Below are positions 1 through 10,701 of a stretch of 64,000 nt of DNA, piece after piece. The notes under the pieces were generated by a model that searched no databases, was not told the DNA's origin, and worked only from the letters and a program-made list of their open reading frames with translations. Position numbers and translations under genes: made by a program. This DNA comes from Burkholderia sp. WAC0059 (GTDB taxonomy: Bacteria > Pseudomonadota > Gammaproteobacteria > Burkholderiales > Burkholderiaceae), in assembly GCF_002870125.1 (NCBI RefSeq), contig NZ_PNEO01000003.1:274934-338933 (forward strand), written 5' to 3'. Position 1 is the stretch's first letter; every line of letters begins with the position of its first letter.

Positions 1-813
1 GCCGAGGACGTCGCCGCGCCGTTCATCGCGACGGGTGCCCGGCCGCGCGTCGCGATCCTGCGCGAGCAGGGCGTGAACTCGCACCTCGAAACGGCGTACG
101 CGTTCGATCGCGCCGGCTTCGACGCGCACGACGTGCACATGAGCGACCTGCTCGAAGGCCGCGCGACGCTCGCGGACTTCGCGGGCGCCGTGGCATGCGG
201 CGGCTTCTCGTACGGCGACGTGCTCGGCGCGGGCGAAGGCTGGGCCAAGACGATCCGCTTCAACGCGAAGCTGGCCGACCTGTTCGCGGCGTTTTTCGCG
301 CGCGGCGACACGTTCGCGCTTGGCATCTGCAACGGCTGCCAGATGCTGTCGAGCCTCGCCTCGATGATCCCGGGCGCCGACGCCTGGCCGAAGTTCACGC
401 GTAACAAGTCCGAGCAGTTCGAGGCGCGCTTTTCGCTCGTTGAAGTGCAGGCCTCGCCGTCGATCTTCTTCGCCGGCATGGAAGGCTCGCGCATTCCGGT
501 GGCCGTCGCGCACGGCGAGGGCTATGCCGACTTCTCGCAGCAGGGCGACGCTTCGCGCGTCGCCGTGGCGATGCGCTACGTCGATCATCGCGGCGAGGCG
601 ACCGAGCGTTATCCGTTCAACCCGAACGGCTCGCCCGGCGGCATCACGTCGGTCACGACGCCGGACGGCCGCTTCACCGTGTTGATGCCGCACACCGAGC
701 GCGTGCATCGCACGGTGCAGATGAGCTGGCACCCCGAAGGCTGGCGCCGCGACGGCGACGACGCGAGCCCGTGGATGCGCGTGTTCCGCAACGCGCGTCG
801 CTGGGTGGAGTGA
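1..813 (+). CDS. purL: Phosphoribosylformylglycinamidine synthase, C-terminal part (partial)
   Basis: This is the 3' end of a gene that starts before the window and is open in frame from base 1. PurL makes formylglycinamidine ribonucleotide from FGAR, glutamine and ATP in purine synthesis. The visible part is the class I glutamine amidotransferase domain: the REQGVNSH start of that domain, [15 protein letters not shown], the nucleophile loop GICNGCQML with its Cys, and a late HTERVHR segment carrying the His of the triad. It closes with the usual SWHPEGW...[13 protein letters not shown] tail, so the 3' end is intact. The gene is followed by a hairpin terminator shared with the convergent neighbour. 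Confidence 0.97.
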   Translation, partial: AEDVAAPFIATGARPRVAILREQGVNSHLETAYAFDRAGFDAHDVHMSDLLEGRATLADFAGAVACGGFSYGDVLGAGEGWAKTIRFNAKLADLFAAFFARGDTFALGICNGCQMLSSLASMIPGADAWPKFTRNKSEQFEARFSLVEVQASPSIFFAGMEGSRIPVAVAHGEGYADFSQQGDASRVAVAMRYVDHRGEATERYPFNPNGSPGGITSVTTPDGRFTVLMPHTERVHRTVQMSWHPEGWRRDGDDASPWMRVFRNARRWVE

Positions 814-870
814 CGCAACGGTCCCGTTGTTGCGCTTGCCTACGGTTGCGTTTGCCTGCCGCGAGCCGAA

Positions 871-900
871 CGAAAAAGCCGCCCGAGGGCGGCTTTTTCG
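871..900. terminator. Bidirectional rho-independent terminator
   Basis: A perfect inverted repeat, AAAAAGCCGCCC-gag-GGGCGGCTTTTT in outline, lies between convergent purL and the peptidyl-prolyl isomerase gene. It has an A run on one side and a T run on the other, so it can terminate transcription from both directions. Confidence 0.9.
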
Positions 901-923
901 TTGTCCGGCGTTAGCCCAGGGCG

Positions 924-1703
924 TTACTGGATCTTCGCCTGCTTGCTGAGGTTTTCCTCGAACGCCTGCAGCTTTTCCTGCTCGATCTGCTGGACGATCT
1001 GCGCGCGCACCTGGCTGAGCGGCGGCGGCGTGATCGGGCGGATGTCGTCGACGCGAATGATGTGCCAGCCGAACTGCGTGTGCACCGGCGTATCGGTCAT
1101 CTGGCCTTTCTGGAGTTTTTCGGCCGCGGCCGCGAATTCCGGCACGTAGGCGCGCGGATCGGACCAGTCGAGGTCGCCGCCGTTCTTGGCCGAGCCCGGG
1201 TCCTGCGAATACTGCTTCGCGAGATCTTCGAAGCTCGCGCCGGCCTTGATCTTCGCGATCAGTTGCTGCGCCTGCTGCTCGCTGTTCACGAGGATGTGGT
1301 GCAGGTGGTATTCGTTGCCGCTCTGGGCCTTCGCGAGCTGCTCGTAGCGGGCCTGAATTTCGGCGTCGGTCGGCTGGTTCTCTTTCACGAATTCGTCGAT
1401 CATCGCGCGCAGCACGACGGCCTGATCGGCGAGGGCGACCTGCGCCTGCACGTCGGGATGCGTCGGCACACCGCGGCGAATCGCTTCCTGCATCAGGATT
1501 TCGCGGTTCACGAGTTCCTGGCGCACGGCGGCCTCGAGCTGCGGCGTGTCCTGCTGGCCCTGCTGGACGAGCTGGGCGACGAGGGCATCGGCGCGGGACT
1601 TGGGGATCGGGGTGCCGTTCACGACGGCGATGTTCTGTGCGAAGGCGGGAGCGGCCACGAACGCAGCCAGCAGTACCCAGGGACGGGTTTTTTTCAGGGT
1701 CAT
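924..1703 (-). CDS. Periplasmic parvulin-type peptidyl-prolyl cis-trans isomerase
   Basis: The 259-residue product begins with a Sec signal peptide (MTLKKTRPWVLLAAFVAAPAFA, then Gln-Asn), so it is exported. An N-terminal SurA-like chaperone segment is followed by a parvulin/rotamase domain at about residues 130-222, seen as HLHHILVNSEQQA, GASFEDLAKQYSQDPGSAKN, GGDLDW and FGWHIIRV. These are hallmarks of the PpiC/SurA family that isomerises X-Pro bonds during outer-membrane protein folding. It is the last gene of a minus-strand run downstream of bolA and yciB. The ATG has a CTTAGGAC-type Shine-Dalgarno just upstream. Confidence 0.9.
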   Translation of the reverse strand: MTLKKTRPWVLLAAFVAAPAFAQNIAVVNGTPIPKSRADALVAQLVQQGQQDTPQLEAAVRQELVNREILMQEAIRRGVPTHPDVQAQVALADQAVVLRAMIDEFVKENQPTDAEIQARYEQLAKAQSGNEYHLHHILVNSEQQAQQLIAKIKAGASFEDLAKQYSQDPGSAKNGGDLDWSDPRAYVPEFAAAAEKLQKGQMTDTPVHTQFGWHIIRVDDIRPITPPPLSQVRAQIVQQIEQEKLQAFEENLSKQAKIQ

Positions 1704-1732
1704 CGAAAAGTCCTAAGGAGCGACTAAATAGG

Positions 1733-2068
1733 CTACCGATGCAGCGAGGCGGTTTCTTCTGGCGTCAAGGCCGTGATCGCGAGCGCGTGGATGCCGGACT
1801 GCATGGCTTCGGCCAGCGCATCATACACCATGCGATGGCGCGCCACGCGGCTCGCCCCGGCGAACGCCGGCGCCACGACGACGACGCTGTAATGGCCGCC
1901 CGAGGCGGCGCCGGCATGGCCGGCGTGCTGCGCGCTGTCGTCGCCGACCTCGATCGAAACGACGGGCGCGAGCGCCTCGGCGAGGCGCGCCTCGATGAGC
2001 GCGACGCGCGCGGCGGCATCGGCCGCGAGGAACGCCTGCGCGAACGCCCGGGACGGCGCGCCGGTCAT
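1733..2068 (-). CDS. BolA family protein
   Basis: A 111-residue protein with the BolA fold: an N-terminal helix ending in [14 protein letters not shown], a central [13 protein letters not shown] strand, the [16 protein letters not shown] helix and a C-terminal [13 protein letters not shown]. BolA proteins partner with monothiol glutaredoxins in iron-sulfur and stress physiology. The conserved HRMVYDAL region is present. The start codon overlaps the stop of yciB by four bases (ATGA), so the pair is probably translationally coupled. A longer reading frame extends upstream but has no family support. Confidence 0.9.
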   Translation of the reverse strand: MTGAPSRAFAQAFLAADAAARVALIEARLAEALAPVVSIEVGDDSAQHAGHAGAASGGHYSVVVVAPAFAGASRVARHRMVYDALAEAMQSGIHALAITALTPEETASLHR

Positions 2069-2598
2069 TCTTCTTCCTTCATGTAGCGCGCGAGCCAGAG
2101 GCTCTGGCCGACGATGAACACGACGAGCAGGCCCGTCGCGCCGAACAGCTTGAAGTCGACCCACGCGTCGGTCGAGAAGTGGTAGGCGACGAACAGGTTG
2201 ACGAAGCCGAGCAGCACGAAAAAGATCGCCCAGACCACGTTCAACTGCCCCCAGACGCGCTGCGGCAGCACGATCTGCTTGCCCATCATCGCCTCGATGA
2301 GGTTCTTGCCGAAGCCGAGCTGCGAGGCGATCAGCGCGACCGAGAACGCCCAGTAGAGCACGGTCGGCTTCCACTTGATGAAGGTTTCGTCGTGCAGCAC
2401 GAGCGTCGCGCCGCCGAACACCGTGACGATGGCGAGGCTCACCCAGAGCATCGGGTCCACCTTGCGATGGCGGAACGCGACCCACGCGATCTGCACGAGC
2501 GTCGCGACGATCGCAACGGCCGTTGCGGTGAAGATGCCCCACAGCTTGAACGCGACGAAAAACAGGAGGATAGGGAACAGATCGAACAGAAATTTCAT
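2065..2598 (-). CDS. yciB: YciB / intracellular septation protein A
   Basis: A 177-residue inner-membrane protein with about five hydrophobic segments. Family motifs are visible: an [17 protein letters not shown] start, the [11 protein letters not shown] loop, [13 protein letters not shown], and the [19 protein letters not shown] segment. YciB proteins of this length are involved in cell-envelope integrity and septation. Starting at the Met of MKFLFDL gives the canonical length. The gene overlaps bolA by four bases and lies downstream of msrB on the same strand. Confidence 0.95.
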   Translation of the reverse strand: MKFLFDLFPILLFFVAFKLWGIFTATAVAIVATLVQIAWVAFRHRKVDPMLWVSLAIVTVFGGATLVLHDETFIKWKPTVLYWAFSVALIASQLGFGKNLIEAMMGKQIVLPQRVWGQLNVVWAIFFVLLGFVNLFVAYHFSTDAWVDFKLFGATGLLVVFIVGQSLWLARYMKEEE

Positions 2599-2669
2599 TA
2601 TCGGCCTGGGGAGTCCGGAAAAAGGGGGGCGCGGCGGCCGCGCGGAACCACGCCGCGCCGGCCCCGCGC

Positions 2670-3089
2670 CTACTTGGGCTCGAATTGTAGCGCAGCCGAA
2701 TTGATGCAGTACCGAAGTCCCGTGGGCGCCGGGCCGTCCTCGAAAACGTGCCCGAGATGGGCGCCGCAGTGCTTGCAGCGCACCTCGATGCGCAGCATGC
2801 CGTGCGAGCGGTCGGTCTTCTCCTCGATCACCTCGCCGTCGATGGGCCGGAAGTAGCTCGGCCAGCCGCAGCCGGCGTCGAACTTCGTGTCGGACTCGAA
2901 GAGCGGCGTGCCGCAGCAGACGCAGTCGTAGACGCCGCGCGCCCAGTGGTCCCAGTAGCGCCCGGCAAACGGACGCTCGGTCGCGGCGCGGCGCGTGACC
3001 TGGTATTCGACCTCGGAGAGCTGCGCGCGCCATTCGGCGTCGTCCTTGTGGGCGGGGTAGGTGTCGGCGTTGTGGTCGTCCTGGCTCAT
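2670..3089 (-). CDS. msrB: Peptide-methionine (R)-S-oxide reductase
   Basis: MsrB reduces R-methionine sulfoxide in proteins. The 139-residue product has the zinc ligands C56/C59 (CVCC) and C105/C108 (CKHC), the GCGWPSYF motif (C74 is the likely resolving Cys), HLGHVF, and the catalytic C128 in RYCINSAAL. The start at MSQDDHNAD gives the usual family length; an upstream in-frame extension of 38 residues is low-complexity Arg/Ala and unlikely to be translated. No signal peptide is seen, so it is a cytoplasmic enzyme. Confidence 0.95.
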   Translation of the reverse strand: MSQDDHNADTYPAHKDDAEWRAQLSEVEYQVTRRAATERPFAGRYWDHWARGVYDCVCCGTPLFESDTKFDAGCGWPSYFRPIDGEVIEEKTDRSHGMLRIEVRCKHCGAHLGHVFEDGPAPTGLRYCINSAALQFEPK

Positions 3090-3224
3090 GGCGGGTCCTC
3101 GTTTTCTGCGGATGAATCCGGATGGGGCGATTCGGTGTGGGTTGGTACACGCGGGGACGGCGGCGCGTCCGTGCCGTGGCGCTCGCCGCTGCCACGGACG
3201 CATCGCGGGCGTATCAGGCCGGCG

Positions 3225-4826
<1,602 letters not shown>

Positions 4827-4944
4827 GTTGAGCACCTGTGGATTAATCGATATTGTAAATCCGTGTCCGCCGGGCTGCTGGCCAGCGGATGGGGCGCGAG
4901 CGGCGCGGTTGGGCGAACGGGCTGGGCAAACAGGGCGGAAAGAC

Positions 4945-5595
4945 ATGAACGGCACGAGCGGCATGAGGAAAGACGGCAGCGAGGTGCTGCTGGCCATCGA
5001 CCTGCAGAACGATTTCATGCCGGGCGGCGCGCTGGCCGTGACGGCGGGCGACGAGGTCGTGCCCGTCGTGAACCGGCTCGCGGGCGCGTTCGCCCATGTC
5101 GTGCTGACCCAGGACTGGCATCCGGCCGCGCACGTCTCGTTCGCGGCCAACCATCCGGGACGGCAACCCTTCGAAACGCTGACGTTGCCCTACGGCGAGC
5201 AGGTGCTCTGGCCCGTCCATTGCGTGCAGGGCACCGAAGGCGCTGCGCTGCATCGCGGGCTCGACGTACCGCACGCGCGGGCGCTGATCCGCAAGGGGCA
5301 TCACGCGGACGTCGACAGTTACTCCGCGTTCCTCGAAGCCGATCGCAAAACGCCGACCGGTCTTGCCGGCTATCTGCGCGAGACGGGCGTCACGCGCGTC
5401 TACTGCTGCGGGCTCGCAACCGATTATTGCGTGGCGTGGTCGGCGCTCGACGCGCGCGCGGCCGGTTTCGAGGTGCGGCTCGTCGAGGACGCCTCGCGCG
5501 CGATCGACCTGAACGGCTCGCTCGCGGCGGCCTGGGCGCAACTGCAGGCGGCGGGCGTGCAGCGGGTGCAGTCCGGCGACGTGCTGGGCCGGTAG
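4945..5595 (+). CDS. pncA: Nicotinamidase
   Basis: Hydrolyses nicotinamide to nicotinate for NAD salvage. The 216-residue protein carries the isochorismatase-fold triad D19 (AIDLQNDF), K117 (IRKGHH) and C162 (LATDYCV), plus the metal site D57/H59/H63 in DWHPAAH. The ATG at 4945 follows a GGCGGAAAG ribosome site; a longer in-frame extension upstream has no homology-like features. It is divergent from selO with about 120 bases between the starts. Confidence 0.93.
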   Translation: MNGTSGMRKDGSEVLLAIDLQNDFMPGGALAVTAGDEVVPVVNRLAGAFAHVVLTQDWHPAAHVSFAANHPGRQPFETLTLPYGEQVLWPVHCVQGTEGAALHRGLDVPHARALIRKGHHADVDSYSAFLEADRKTPTGLAGYLRETGVTRVYCCGLATDYCVAWSALDARAAGFEVRLVEDASRAIDLNGSLAAAWAQLQAAGVQRVQSGDVLGR

Positions 5596-5777
5596 TTTCT
5601 TCTGTGGTTTTTCGATCGATTTCCGCCCGACCGCGCCGGGCCGGACGACGAGGTATCCACGCGGTCCGGCGCCTTGCGCGAAGGGCCGCACGGGTATCAT
5701 GGCGAAATCGCGGCCAGGCGGGCACGCCCGAAGCCTGCCCGATCGATTCGCTGCCAACCGGACTGGGAGAGACGACG

Positions 5778-6074
5778 TTGATTCGCCATATCGTGACATG
5801 GACGCTGAAGGAAACGGCCGAGGGCGCGACGCGCGCCGAAACCGCGGCGAAGCTCAAAATGCCGCTCGAAGGCTACCGCCATCTCGTGCCGGGCATCCTG
5901 CCTCCCGAAGCCGGCGTCGTCTCGACCTTCGACGTCGCGCTGGTCTCCGATTTTGCCGACAAGGCCAACAAGGCCGCGCTCGACGCGTATCGGGACCATC
6001 CTGACCATCGGACCGTCAAGCGTTTCGTGGGCGCCGTGGCCGAAACGCGCCAGTGCGTCGGCTCTCTCGCGTGA
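5778..6074 (+). CDS. Dabb (stress-responsive alpha/beta barrel) family protein
   Basis: A 98-residue protein beginning LIRHIVTWTLKE and containing DVALVSDFADKANKAALDAYRDHPDH, the signature of the Dabb ferredoxin-like dimeric fold. The start is a TTG at 5778, chosen because a GGGAGAG ribosome site lies eight bases upstream and the Dabb fold starts right there; no ATG fits. The function of bacterial members is mostly unknown. Its stop overlaps a GTG that could start the thioesterase gene, which suggests coupling. Confidence 0.85.
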   Translation: MIRHIVTWTLKETAEGATRAETAAKLKMPLEGYRHLVPGILPPEAGVVSTFDVALVSDFADKANKAALDAYRDHPDHRTVKRFVGAVAETRQCVGSLA

Positions 6075-6082
6075 GCGCGGCC

Positions 6083-6586
6083 ATGTCCGACACGCACGAC
6101 AGCGCGGCCACGCCGCGGCTCATCATCGAAAGTCCGTTCATCGAACATCTCGGCGCGCAGCTCGTGAGCGCCGCGAACGGTGCGAGCGAGCTGGTGCTGT
6201 CGCTCGCGGAACGTCATCTGAACACCTGGGACGTCGTGCACGGCGGCGTGACGATGACGCTCGCCGACGTCGCGCTGGCCATGGCCGCGCGCAGCCTCGC
6301 CACCGACGGCGCGGGCGTCGTCACGGTCGAGATGAAGGTCAATTTCATGCAGCCCGGCCGGGGCGAGCTGCGCGCGAGCGGCCGCGTGCTGCATCGCTCG
6401 ACGACCATGGCGTACTGCGAGGGCGAGATCCGCGACAGCGAAGGCCACTTCGTCGCGAAGGCACTCGGCACCTTCAAGTACCTGCGGCGGCTCGCGGTCG
6501 GCCGCGACGTCGCGAGCCAGCGCCGGCGCGGCGAACCTTCCGTCACGCAGGCCACGTCGGCTGCGCCCGGGTCCGGCGGCGACTGA
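6083..6586 (+). CDS. PaaI-family hotdog thioesterase
   Basis: A hotdog-fold acyl-CoA thioesterase of about 167 residues. The core runs IESPFIEHLGAQLVS, HLNTWDVVHGGVTMTLADVALAMA (the HGG helix motif of the PaaI clan), VTVEMKVNFMQPG, and ends with AKALGTFKYL. The tail after residue about 145 is Arg/Ser-rich and unconserved. The ATG at 6083 (MSDTHDS) is used here; a GTG at 6071 overlapping the Dabb stop is equally possible. It probably forms an operon with the Dabb gene. The substrate is unknown. Confidence 0.88.
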   Translation: MSDTHDSAATPRLIIESPFIEHLGAQLVSAANGASELVLSLAERHLNTWDVVHGGVTMTLADVALAMAARSLATDGAGVVTVEMKVNFMQPGRGELRASGRVLHRSTTMAYCEGEIRDSEGHFVAKALGTFKYLRRLAVGRDVASQRRRGEPSVTQATSAAPGSGGD

Positions 6587-6608
6587 CGCGATCGCGATGG
6601 GGGTTGCA

Positions 6609-6722
6609 ATGGAGGCGGCTCCGGTCTCCCGACGCGCCGACTCCCGCACGACGCTCAATCCGAAAATCGTCCAGATGCTCGACATGGCGGCGCGCGCCGA
6701 CCGGCCGCCGTACATCTGCTGA
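6609..6722 (+). pseudogene. N-terminal remnant of an alpha/beta-hydrolase (esterase)
   Basis: The 37 codons include NPKIVQMLDMAARADRPPY, which closely resembles the first turn of bacterial acetyl-esterase/lipase proteins, where PPY is normally followed by a few hundred residues of hydrolase fold. Here the frame stops two codons later, and the next 90 bases before the convergent NRDE gene hold no further hydrolase motif. I infer a decayed gene of which only the 5' end is left; a genuine small peptide is the alternative. Confidence 0.45.
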
Positions 6723-6814
6723 CGCCGGCCGGGGCGCGCGGCCGACGAAAAGAGCGCGCCGACTCCCGAAATCGAAATCGCGCGGACGCCGATGCCTTCG
6801 GTCGATTTCACCGC

Positions 6815-7651
6815 TCAGCGCGGGACGACCTCGAATGCTTCGCGACGCTCGAAATGGCCCGGACGCTCGATCCGGTGCGAGCCGTCGTCGTCGCTGCGCT
6901 CGATCACGTCGATCGCGAAACGCCGCGCGCCGCGCGCGCTCACGCGCAGCGCCGTCGTACTGCGCGTGCCGTATCCGGGCGTCTCGATGAACGCCGCCGA
7001 CAGCGCGCGCTCCCGTTCGAGCGGAATGCCCGTCGCGGGCAGTTCGTCGTCGCACGCCGGTTGCGGGTCGCGCATCATCTCGACAAGCGTTTCAAGCGGG
7101 ACGGCAGGGTCGTTCGCCAGTTCACGCGCGAGCGTCGCGCGTTTGCACACGAGCTTCGGCCAGGGCGTGTCGAGCACCGCGTTCGAAATGCCGTGCGTGC
7201 CCCCGGCCAGCAATTCGGGCGAGCCGGCGCGGTTGCCGCGATTGCTGCGGTTGCAATACCAGCCGAGTTCGCGGCGCGTCCAGTCGCCGACGAGCAGGTT
7301 GAAGCCGTTATAGCGGTCGCCGTCGCGCGCGACCCGGTGCAGATATTCGAGCGGCGTCGCGCCCGGTTCGCCGGCGAGCCAGTCGGACACGAGCGTGCCG
7401 CGCGTGGGCGCGTCGGCCCGCGTTTCGTCGGGCGCGCGGTAGTTGGTGAGCGCGGCGAAGCGGCCGTCGCGCGTGAGCCCGAGCCAGGTGCCGCCGCCCA
7501 CGAGATCGCGGCCGGCGAGCAGCCCCGGCTCGTCCTTCCACCAGTGCAGGGGCTCGGCCTCGCGCCGGAAGAACTCGTCGCGGTTCGCGACGAGCGTGAA
7601 GAGCGGGCCGTCGGTCTCGCGGGGACGCCAGTCGAAGACGATCAGGCACAT
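6815..7651 (-). CDS. NRDE (TANGO2-like) family protein
   Basis: A 278-residue protein with the defining N-terminal motif MCLIVFDWRP...TLVANRDEFF, followed by GRDLVGGGTWLGLTRDGRFAALTNYR and GFNLLVGD. These identify the NRDE/TANGO2 family, implicated in heme handling in bacteria and eukaryotes. The length is normal for the family and the start MCLI is invariant (the Cys follows the initiator Met, as in Ntn-type proteins). It stands alone on the minus strand. Confidence 0.92.
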   Translation of the reverse strand: MCLIVFDWRPRETDGPLFTLVANRDEFFRREAEPLHWWKDEPGLLAGRDLVGGGTWLGLTRDGRFAALTNYRAPDETRADAPTRGTLVSDWLAGEPGATPLEYLHRVARDGDRYNGFNLLVGDWTRRELGWYCNRSNRGNRAGSPELLAGGTHGISNAVLDTPWPKLVCKRATLARELANDPAVPLETLVEMMRDPQPACDDELPATGIPLERERALSAAFIETPGYGTRSTTALRVSARGARRFAIDVIERSDDDGSHRIERPGHFERREAFEVVPR

Positions 7652-7819
7652 CGCCGGCGTTTCCCGGTCGACGCGGTACGCCGACGGTTTTCGTGCAGGA
7701 CGGACGTTCGCGGCAGCAAGGCCCGGGCAAACATGAGGCTCGCGATACGCGGCCGCGTGAACGGCAAGGCCGCGATCCCGCCGGGGCGGTCGATGCAGGC
7801 AGGCCGTCCGGGCAAGGCT

Positions 7820-8902
7820 TCAGCCCTCGGCCGGCAGCGCGTACGGCAGCGGCAGGAACGTCAGCGCGGGGCCGTCCGCCGCGCCCAGATGCACCGTGCC
7901 CGTTTCGAGCGCCGCGAGCTTGATTTCGGCCAGCAGGTCGATGCCGCCGTCGGGCGCCGCCGCCGCGTTGACCACCATGCCGCACGGCTGGCCGGGATCG
8001 CCGGAATGGAATAGCTCGGCGCCGGGCCGCGCCGCCTCGGGCGGCGCGCTCACGCTCGCAAGCGACATGCGCCGCTTGATCGTGCCGCGATACTGGCTGC
8101 GCGCCACGACTTCCTGGCCCGGATAGCAGCCCTTGCGGAAGTTGACGCCGCCGACCACGTCGAAATTGACCATCTGCGGCACGAACTGCTCGGCCACGGG
8201 CTGCGTGATGCGCGGCACGCCCGCGCGCACGTCGAGCCAGTCCCAGACGGCCGGCGAGACGCGCGCAAGCGCGGGGCCGGCCGCCGCGAGCCGCGCCTCG
8301 ACGGCCGCCTGCGGCCCGACCAGCAGATAGCGCGGCTGGCCGGCCGCGTCGGTCAGCCGGACCAGCGTGCCGGCCGGCCCGTCGACCTTGCCGTACTCGA
8401 CGTCGGGCAGCGTATCGAAGGCGCCCGCCAGCGCGTCGCGCACGTCGCCCGCGAAACCGGCGACCACGAGCGCTTCATTCGCGGCGTCGCCCGCGTCGAC
8501 GAGTTTCGCCTTCGCGCGCAGCACGAACATCGACAGCCGCTTCTGCGCGGCGGCCTGGACGTCCTTCGCGACGACGAGCCGGATCGTCCCGCCGCCGGTC
8601 TTCCAGATCAGAAGCGACGCGAGCAGCCGTCCTTTCGGCGAACAATAGCCGGCGAGCCGCGCGAGCGTCGCGTCGAGATGTTCGACGTCGTTGGTGAGCT
8701 GGCCGTGCAGGAAGCTGGCGGCATCGTCGCCCTGCACGTCGATCACGCCGAATTGGGGCAGCACCGCGCAGGCGCCGCCGTTCAGCACGGCGTCGAAATC
8801 GGCGGAGGACGGCCGCGCGGCGGGCTGCGCCGACGCGGGCGAAGCGTGGGCGGCCGGGCCGTGCGAGGCGGCGGAGGAGGCGGGATCGAGCGGGACGTTC
8901 AT
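7820..8902 (-). CDS. ygfZ: YgfZ/GcvT folate-binding protein (iron-sulfur cluster assembly)
   Basis: A 360-residue tetrahydrofolate-binding GcvT-like protein that helps maintain certain Fe-S enzymes. The family fingerprint KGCYPGQEVVAR (K-G-C-Y-x-G-Q-E) is present at about two-thirds of the length, and the N-terminal half shows the fold-typical GVIDVQGDDAASFLHGQLTNDV and YCSPKGRLLA. The N-terminal 35 residues are a Pro/Ala/Ser-rich extension. The ATG at 8902 is 79 bases from the divergent mltG start, so the two share a promoter region. Confidence 0.93.
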   Translation of the reverse strand: MNVPLDPASSAASHGPAAHASPASAQPAARPSSADFDAVLNGGACAVLPQFGVIDVQGDDAASFLHGQLTNDVEHLDATLARLAGYCSPKGRLLASLLIWKTGGGTIRLVVAKDVQAAAQKRLSMFVLRAKAKLVDAGDAANEALVVAGFAGDVRDALAGAFDTLPDVEYGKVDGPAGTLVRLTDAAGQPRYLLVGPQAAVEARLAAAGPALARVSPAVWDWLDVRAGVPRITQPVAEQFVPQMVNFDVVGGVNFRKGCYPGQEVVARSQYRGTIKRRMSLASVSAPPEAARPGAELFHSGDPGQPCGMVVNAAAAPDGGIDLLAEIKLAALETGTVHLGAADGPALTFLPLPYALPAEG

Positions 8903-8981
8903 GGATTCGTGCAGGAAGTCAACTCTGACTTTGGCGCAGGCAAGCAAGTATTATATGGGGTCCACCCGAGTCACGTTTCGC

Positions 8982-9995
8982 ATGTCCCTCCTGAAGAAAT
9001 GTCTTGCCTTTTGCGTCGCGCTGGCCGTTCTGGCCGTGCTCGTCGCAGGCGCCGCCGCCTGGCGCTGGGCAAGCACTCCGGTCAGCCTCGCCACCCCGCA
9101 GCTCGACGTCACCATCGCGCCGCGCAGCAGCGTGCGCAGCGTCACCGTGCAGTTGAACCGCGCCGGCGTGCCGGTCCGGTCCGACCTGTTCGTGCTGATG
9201 ACGCGCCTGCTCGGCCGGCAGAGCCTGCTCAAATCGGGCAACTACGAATTCAGGCAGGGCGTGACGCCCTACGAACTGCTGCAGAAAATGTCGCTCGGCG
9301 ACGTCGACGAGTCAGTGGCGACGATCGTTGAGGGCTGGACGTTCCGCCGGATGCGCGCGGAACTCGACGCAAACCCGGCGCTGCGCCACGACACGGCCGG
9401 CATGAGCGACGCCGAGCTGCTCACGGCCATCGGCGCGCCGGCCGCGCCGCTCGACAACGGCGAGGGGCTGTTCTTCCCGGACACCTATCTGTTCGACAAG
9501 GGGACGAGCGATCTGGACATCTACCTGCGCGCCTACCGGCTCATGCAGACGCGGCTGGCCGCGGCCTGGGCCGCGCGCGAGCCGGGGCTGCCGCTCGCGA
9601 CGCCCTACGAGGCGCTCACGCTCGCCTCACTGGTCGAGAAGGAGACGGGCAAGGCCGGCGACCGGCCGCTCGTCGCCGCCGTGTTCGCGAACCGGCTGCG
9701 CGCCGGCATGCCGCTGCAGACCGATCCGGCCGTCATCTACGGGCTCGGCGACCGCTATGCGGGCCGGCTGCACCGACAGGATCTGCATAGCAACACGCCT
9801 TACAACACTTACCTGCGTCCGGGCCTGCCGCCGACGCCGATCGCACTGCCCGGCGATGCGTCGCTGCAGGCCGCGCTGAACCCGGCGGCCACGACCGCGC
9901 TGTATTTCGTGGCGCGCGGCGACGGCAGCAGCGTTTTTTCCGACACGCTCGACGAACACAACAAGGCCGTCGACAAATACATCCGGGGGCAATGA
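8982..9995 (+). CDS. mltG: Endolytic murein transglycosylase MltG
   Basis: MltG cuts nascent glycan strands and terminates peptidoglycan polymerisation. The 337-residue product has one N-terminal membrane helix ([19 protein letters not shown]), a LysM-like region, the [12 protein letters not shown] motif, and the YceG catalytic segment [10 protein letters not shown] with E219, then [19 protein letters not shown] and [13 protein letters not shown]. An ATG at 8955 would add nine residues. The stop overlaps the tmk start (ATGATGG), so mltG and tmk form an operon. Confidence 0.95.
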   Translation: MSLLKKCLAFCVALAVLAVLVAGAAAWRWASTPVSLATPQLDVTIAPRSSVRSVTVQLNRAGVPVRSDLFVLMTRLLGRQSLLKSGNYEFRQGVTPYELLQKMSLGDVDESVATIVEGWTFRRMRAELDANPALRHDTAGMSDAELLTAIGAPAAPLDNGEGLFFPDTYLFDKGTSDLDIYLRAYRLMQTRLAAAWAAREPGLPLATPYEALTLASLVEKETGKAGDRPLVAAVFANRLRAGMPLQTDPAVIYGLGDRYAGRLHRQDLHSNTPYNTYLRPGLPPTPIALPGDASLQAALNPAATTALYFVARGDGSSVFSDTLDEHNKAVDKYIRGQ

Positions 9996-10615
9996 TGGCG
10001 CAGGGCAAGTTCATCACGTTCGAAGGCATCGACGGCGCGGGCAAGACCACGCATCTCGCGTGGTTTCGCGACCGGCTGGAGAAGAAGGTCGCGCCGACGG
10101 GCCATGCCGTCGTCATGACGCGCGAGCCCGGCGGCACGCCGCTCGGCGAGGCGCTGCGCGAACTGCTGTTGCACGACGCGATGGACCTCGAGACCGAGGC
10201 GCTGCTGATGTTCGCCGCGCGCCGCGAGCATCTGGCCCGCGTGATCGAGCCCGCGCTCGCGCGCGGCGACTGGGTGCTTTCGGACCGGTTCACCGACGCG
10301 ACGTTCGCCTACCAGGGCGGCGGCCGCGGGCTGCCGCGCGACAAGCTGGAGGCGCTGGAGCGCTGGGTGCAGGGCGGTTTCCAGCCCGATCTGACCGTGC
10401 TGTTCGACATCCCGCCCGACACGGCGAGCGCGCGGCGCAGTGCGGCGCGCGAGCCCGACCGCTTCGAAAGCGAGACCGATGCGTTCTTCACGCGCACCCG
10501 CGCGGAATACCTGCGGCGAGCCGAAGAGGCTCCGTACCGGTTCGCGATCGTCGACTCGACGCAGAGCATCGACGACATTCGGGTAAAGCTTGAGAATGTG
10601 ATCTCAAGGCTTTGA
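9992..10615 (+). CDS. tmk: Thymidylate kinase
   Basis: Phosphorylates dTMP to dTDP. The 207-residue protein carries the P-loop [13 protein letters not shown], the [16 protein letters not shown] substrate motif and a LID-type ARREPDRFE-like segment ([12 protein letters not shown]). ATG codons at 9992 and 9995 are both possible; the first overlaps the mltG stop. Downstream an unusual AT-rich stretch separates it from holB. Confidence 0.96.
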   Translation: MMAQGKFITFEGIDGAGKTTHLAWFRDRLEKKVAPTGHAVVMTREPGGTPLGEALRELLLHDAMDLETEALLMFAARREHLARVIEPALARGDWVLSDRFTDATFAYQGGGRGLPRDKLEALERWVQGGFQPDLTVLFDIPPDTASARRSAAREPDRFESETDAFFTRTRAEYLRRAEEAPYRFAIVDSTQSIDDIRVKLENVISRL

Positions 10616-10701
10616 TTATTAATCCATATTAATGATTTTGATATCGGTCCAAAAATTCATGCAAAACCTCAATAACATTCGTTAAATTATTGATTTATAA
10701 A
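10616..10701 (+). promoter_or_regulatory. AT-rich leader upstream of holB
   Basis: Between tmk and holB lies an 86-base tract that is visibly AT-rich in an otherwise GC-rich operon. It contains TCAATAACAT at 10669-10678, exactly 23 bases before the holB ATG. The same 10-mer at the same distance precedes the ankyrin gene 2.6 kb downstream. It may be a promoter or leader element, or the trace of an insertion; the function is unknown. Confidence 0.5.
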
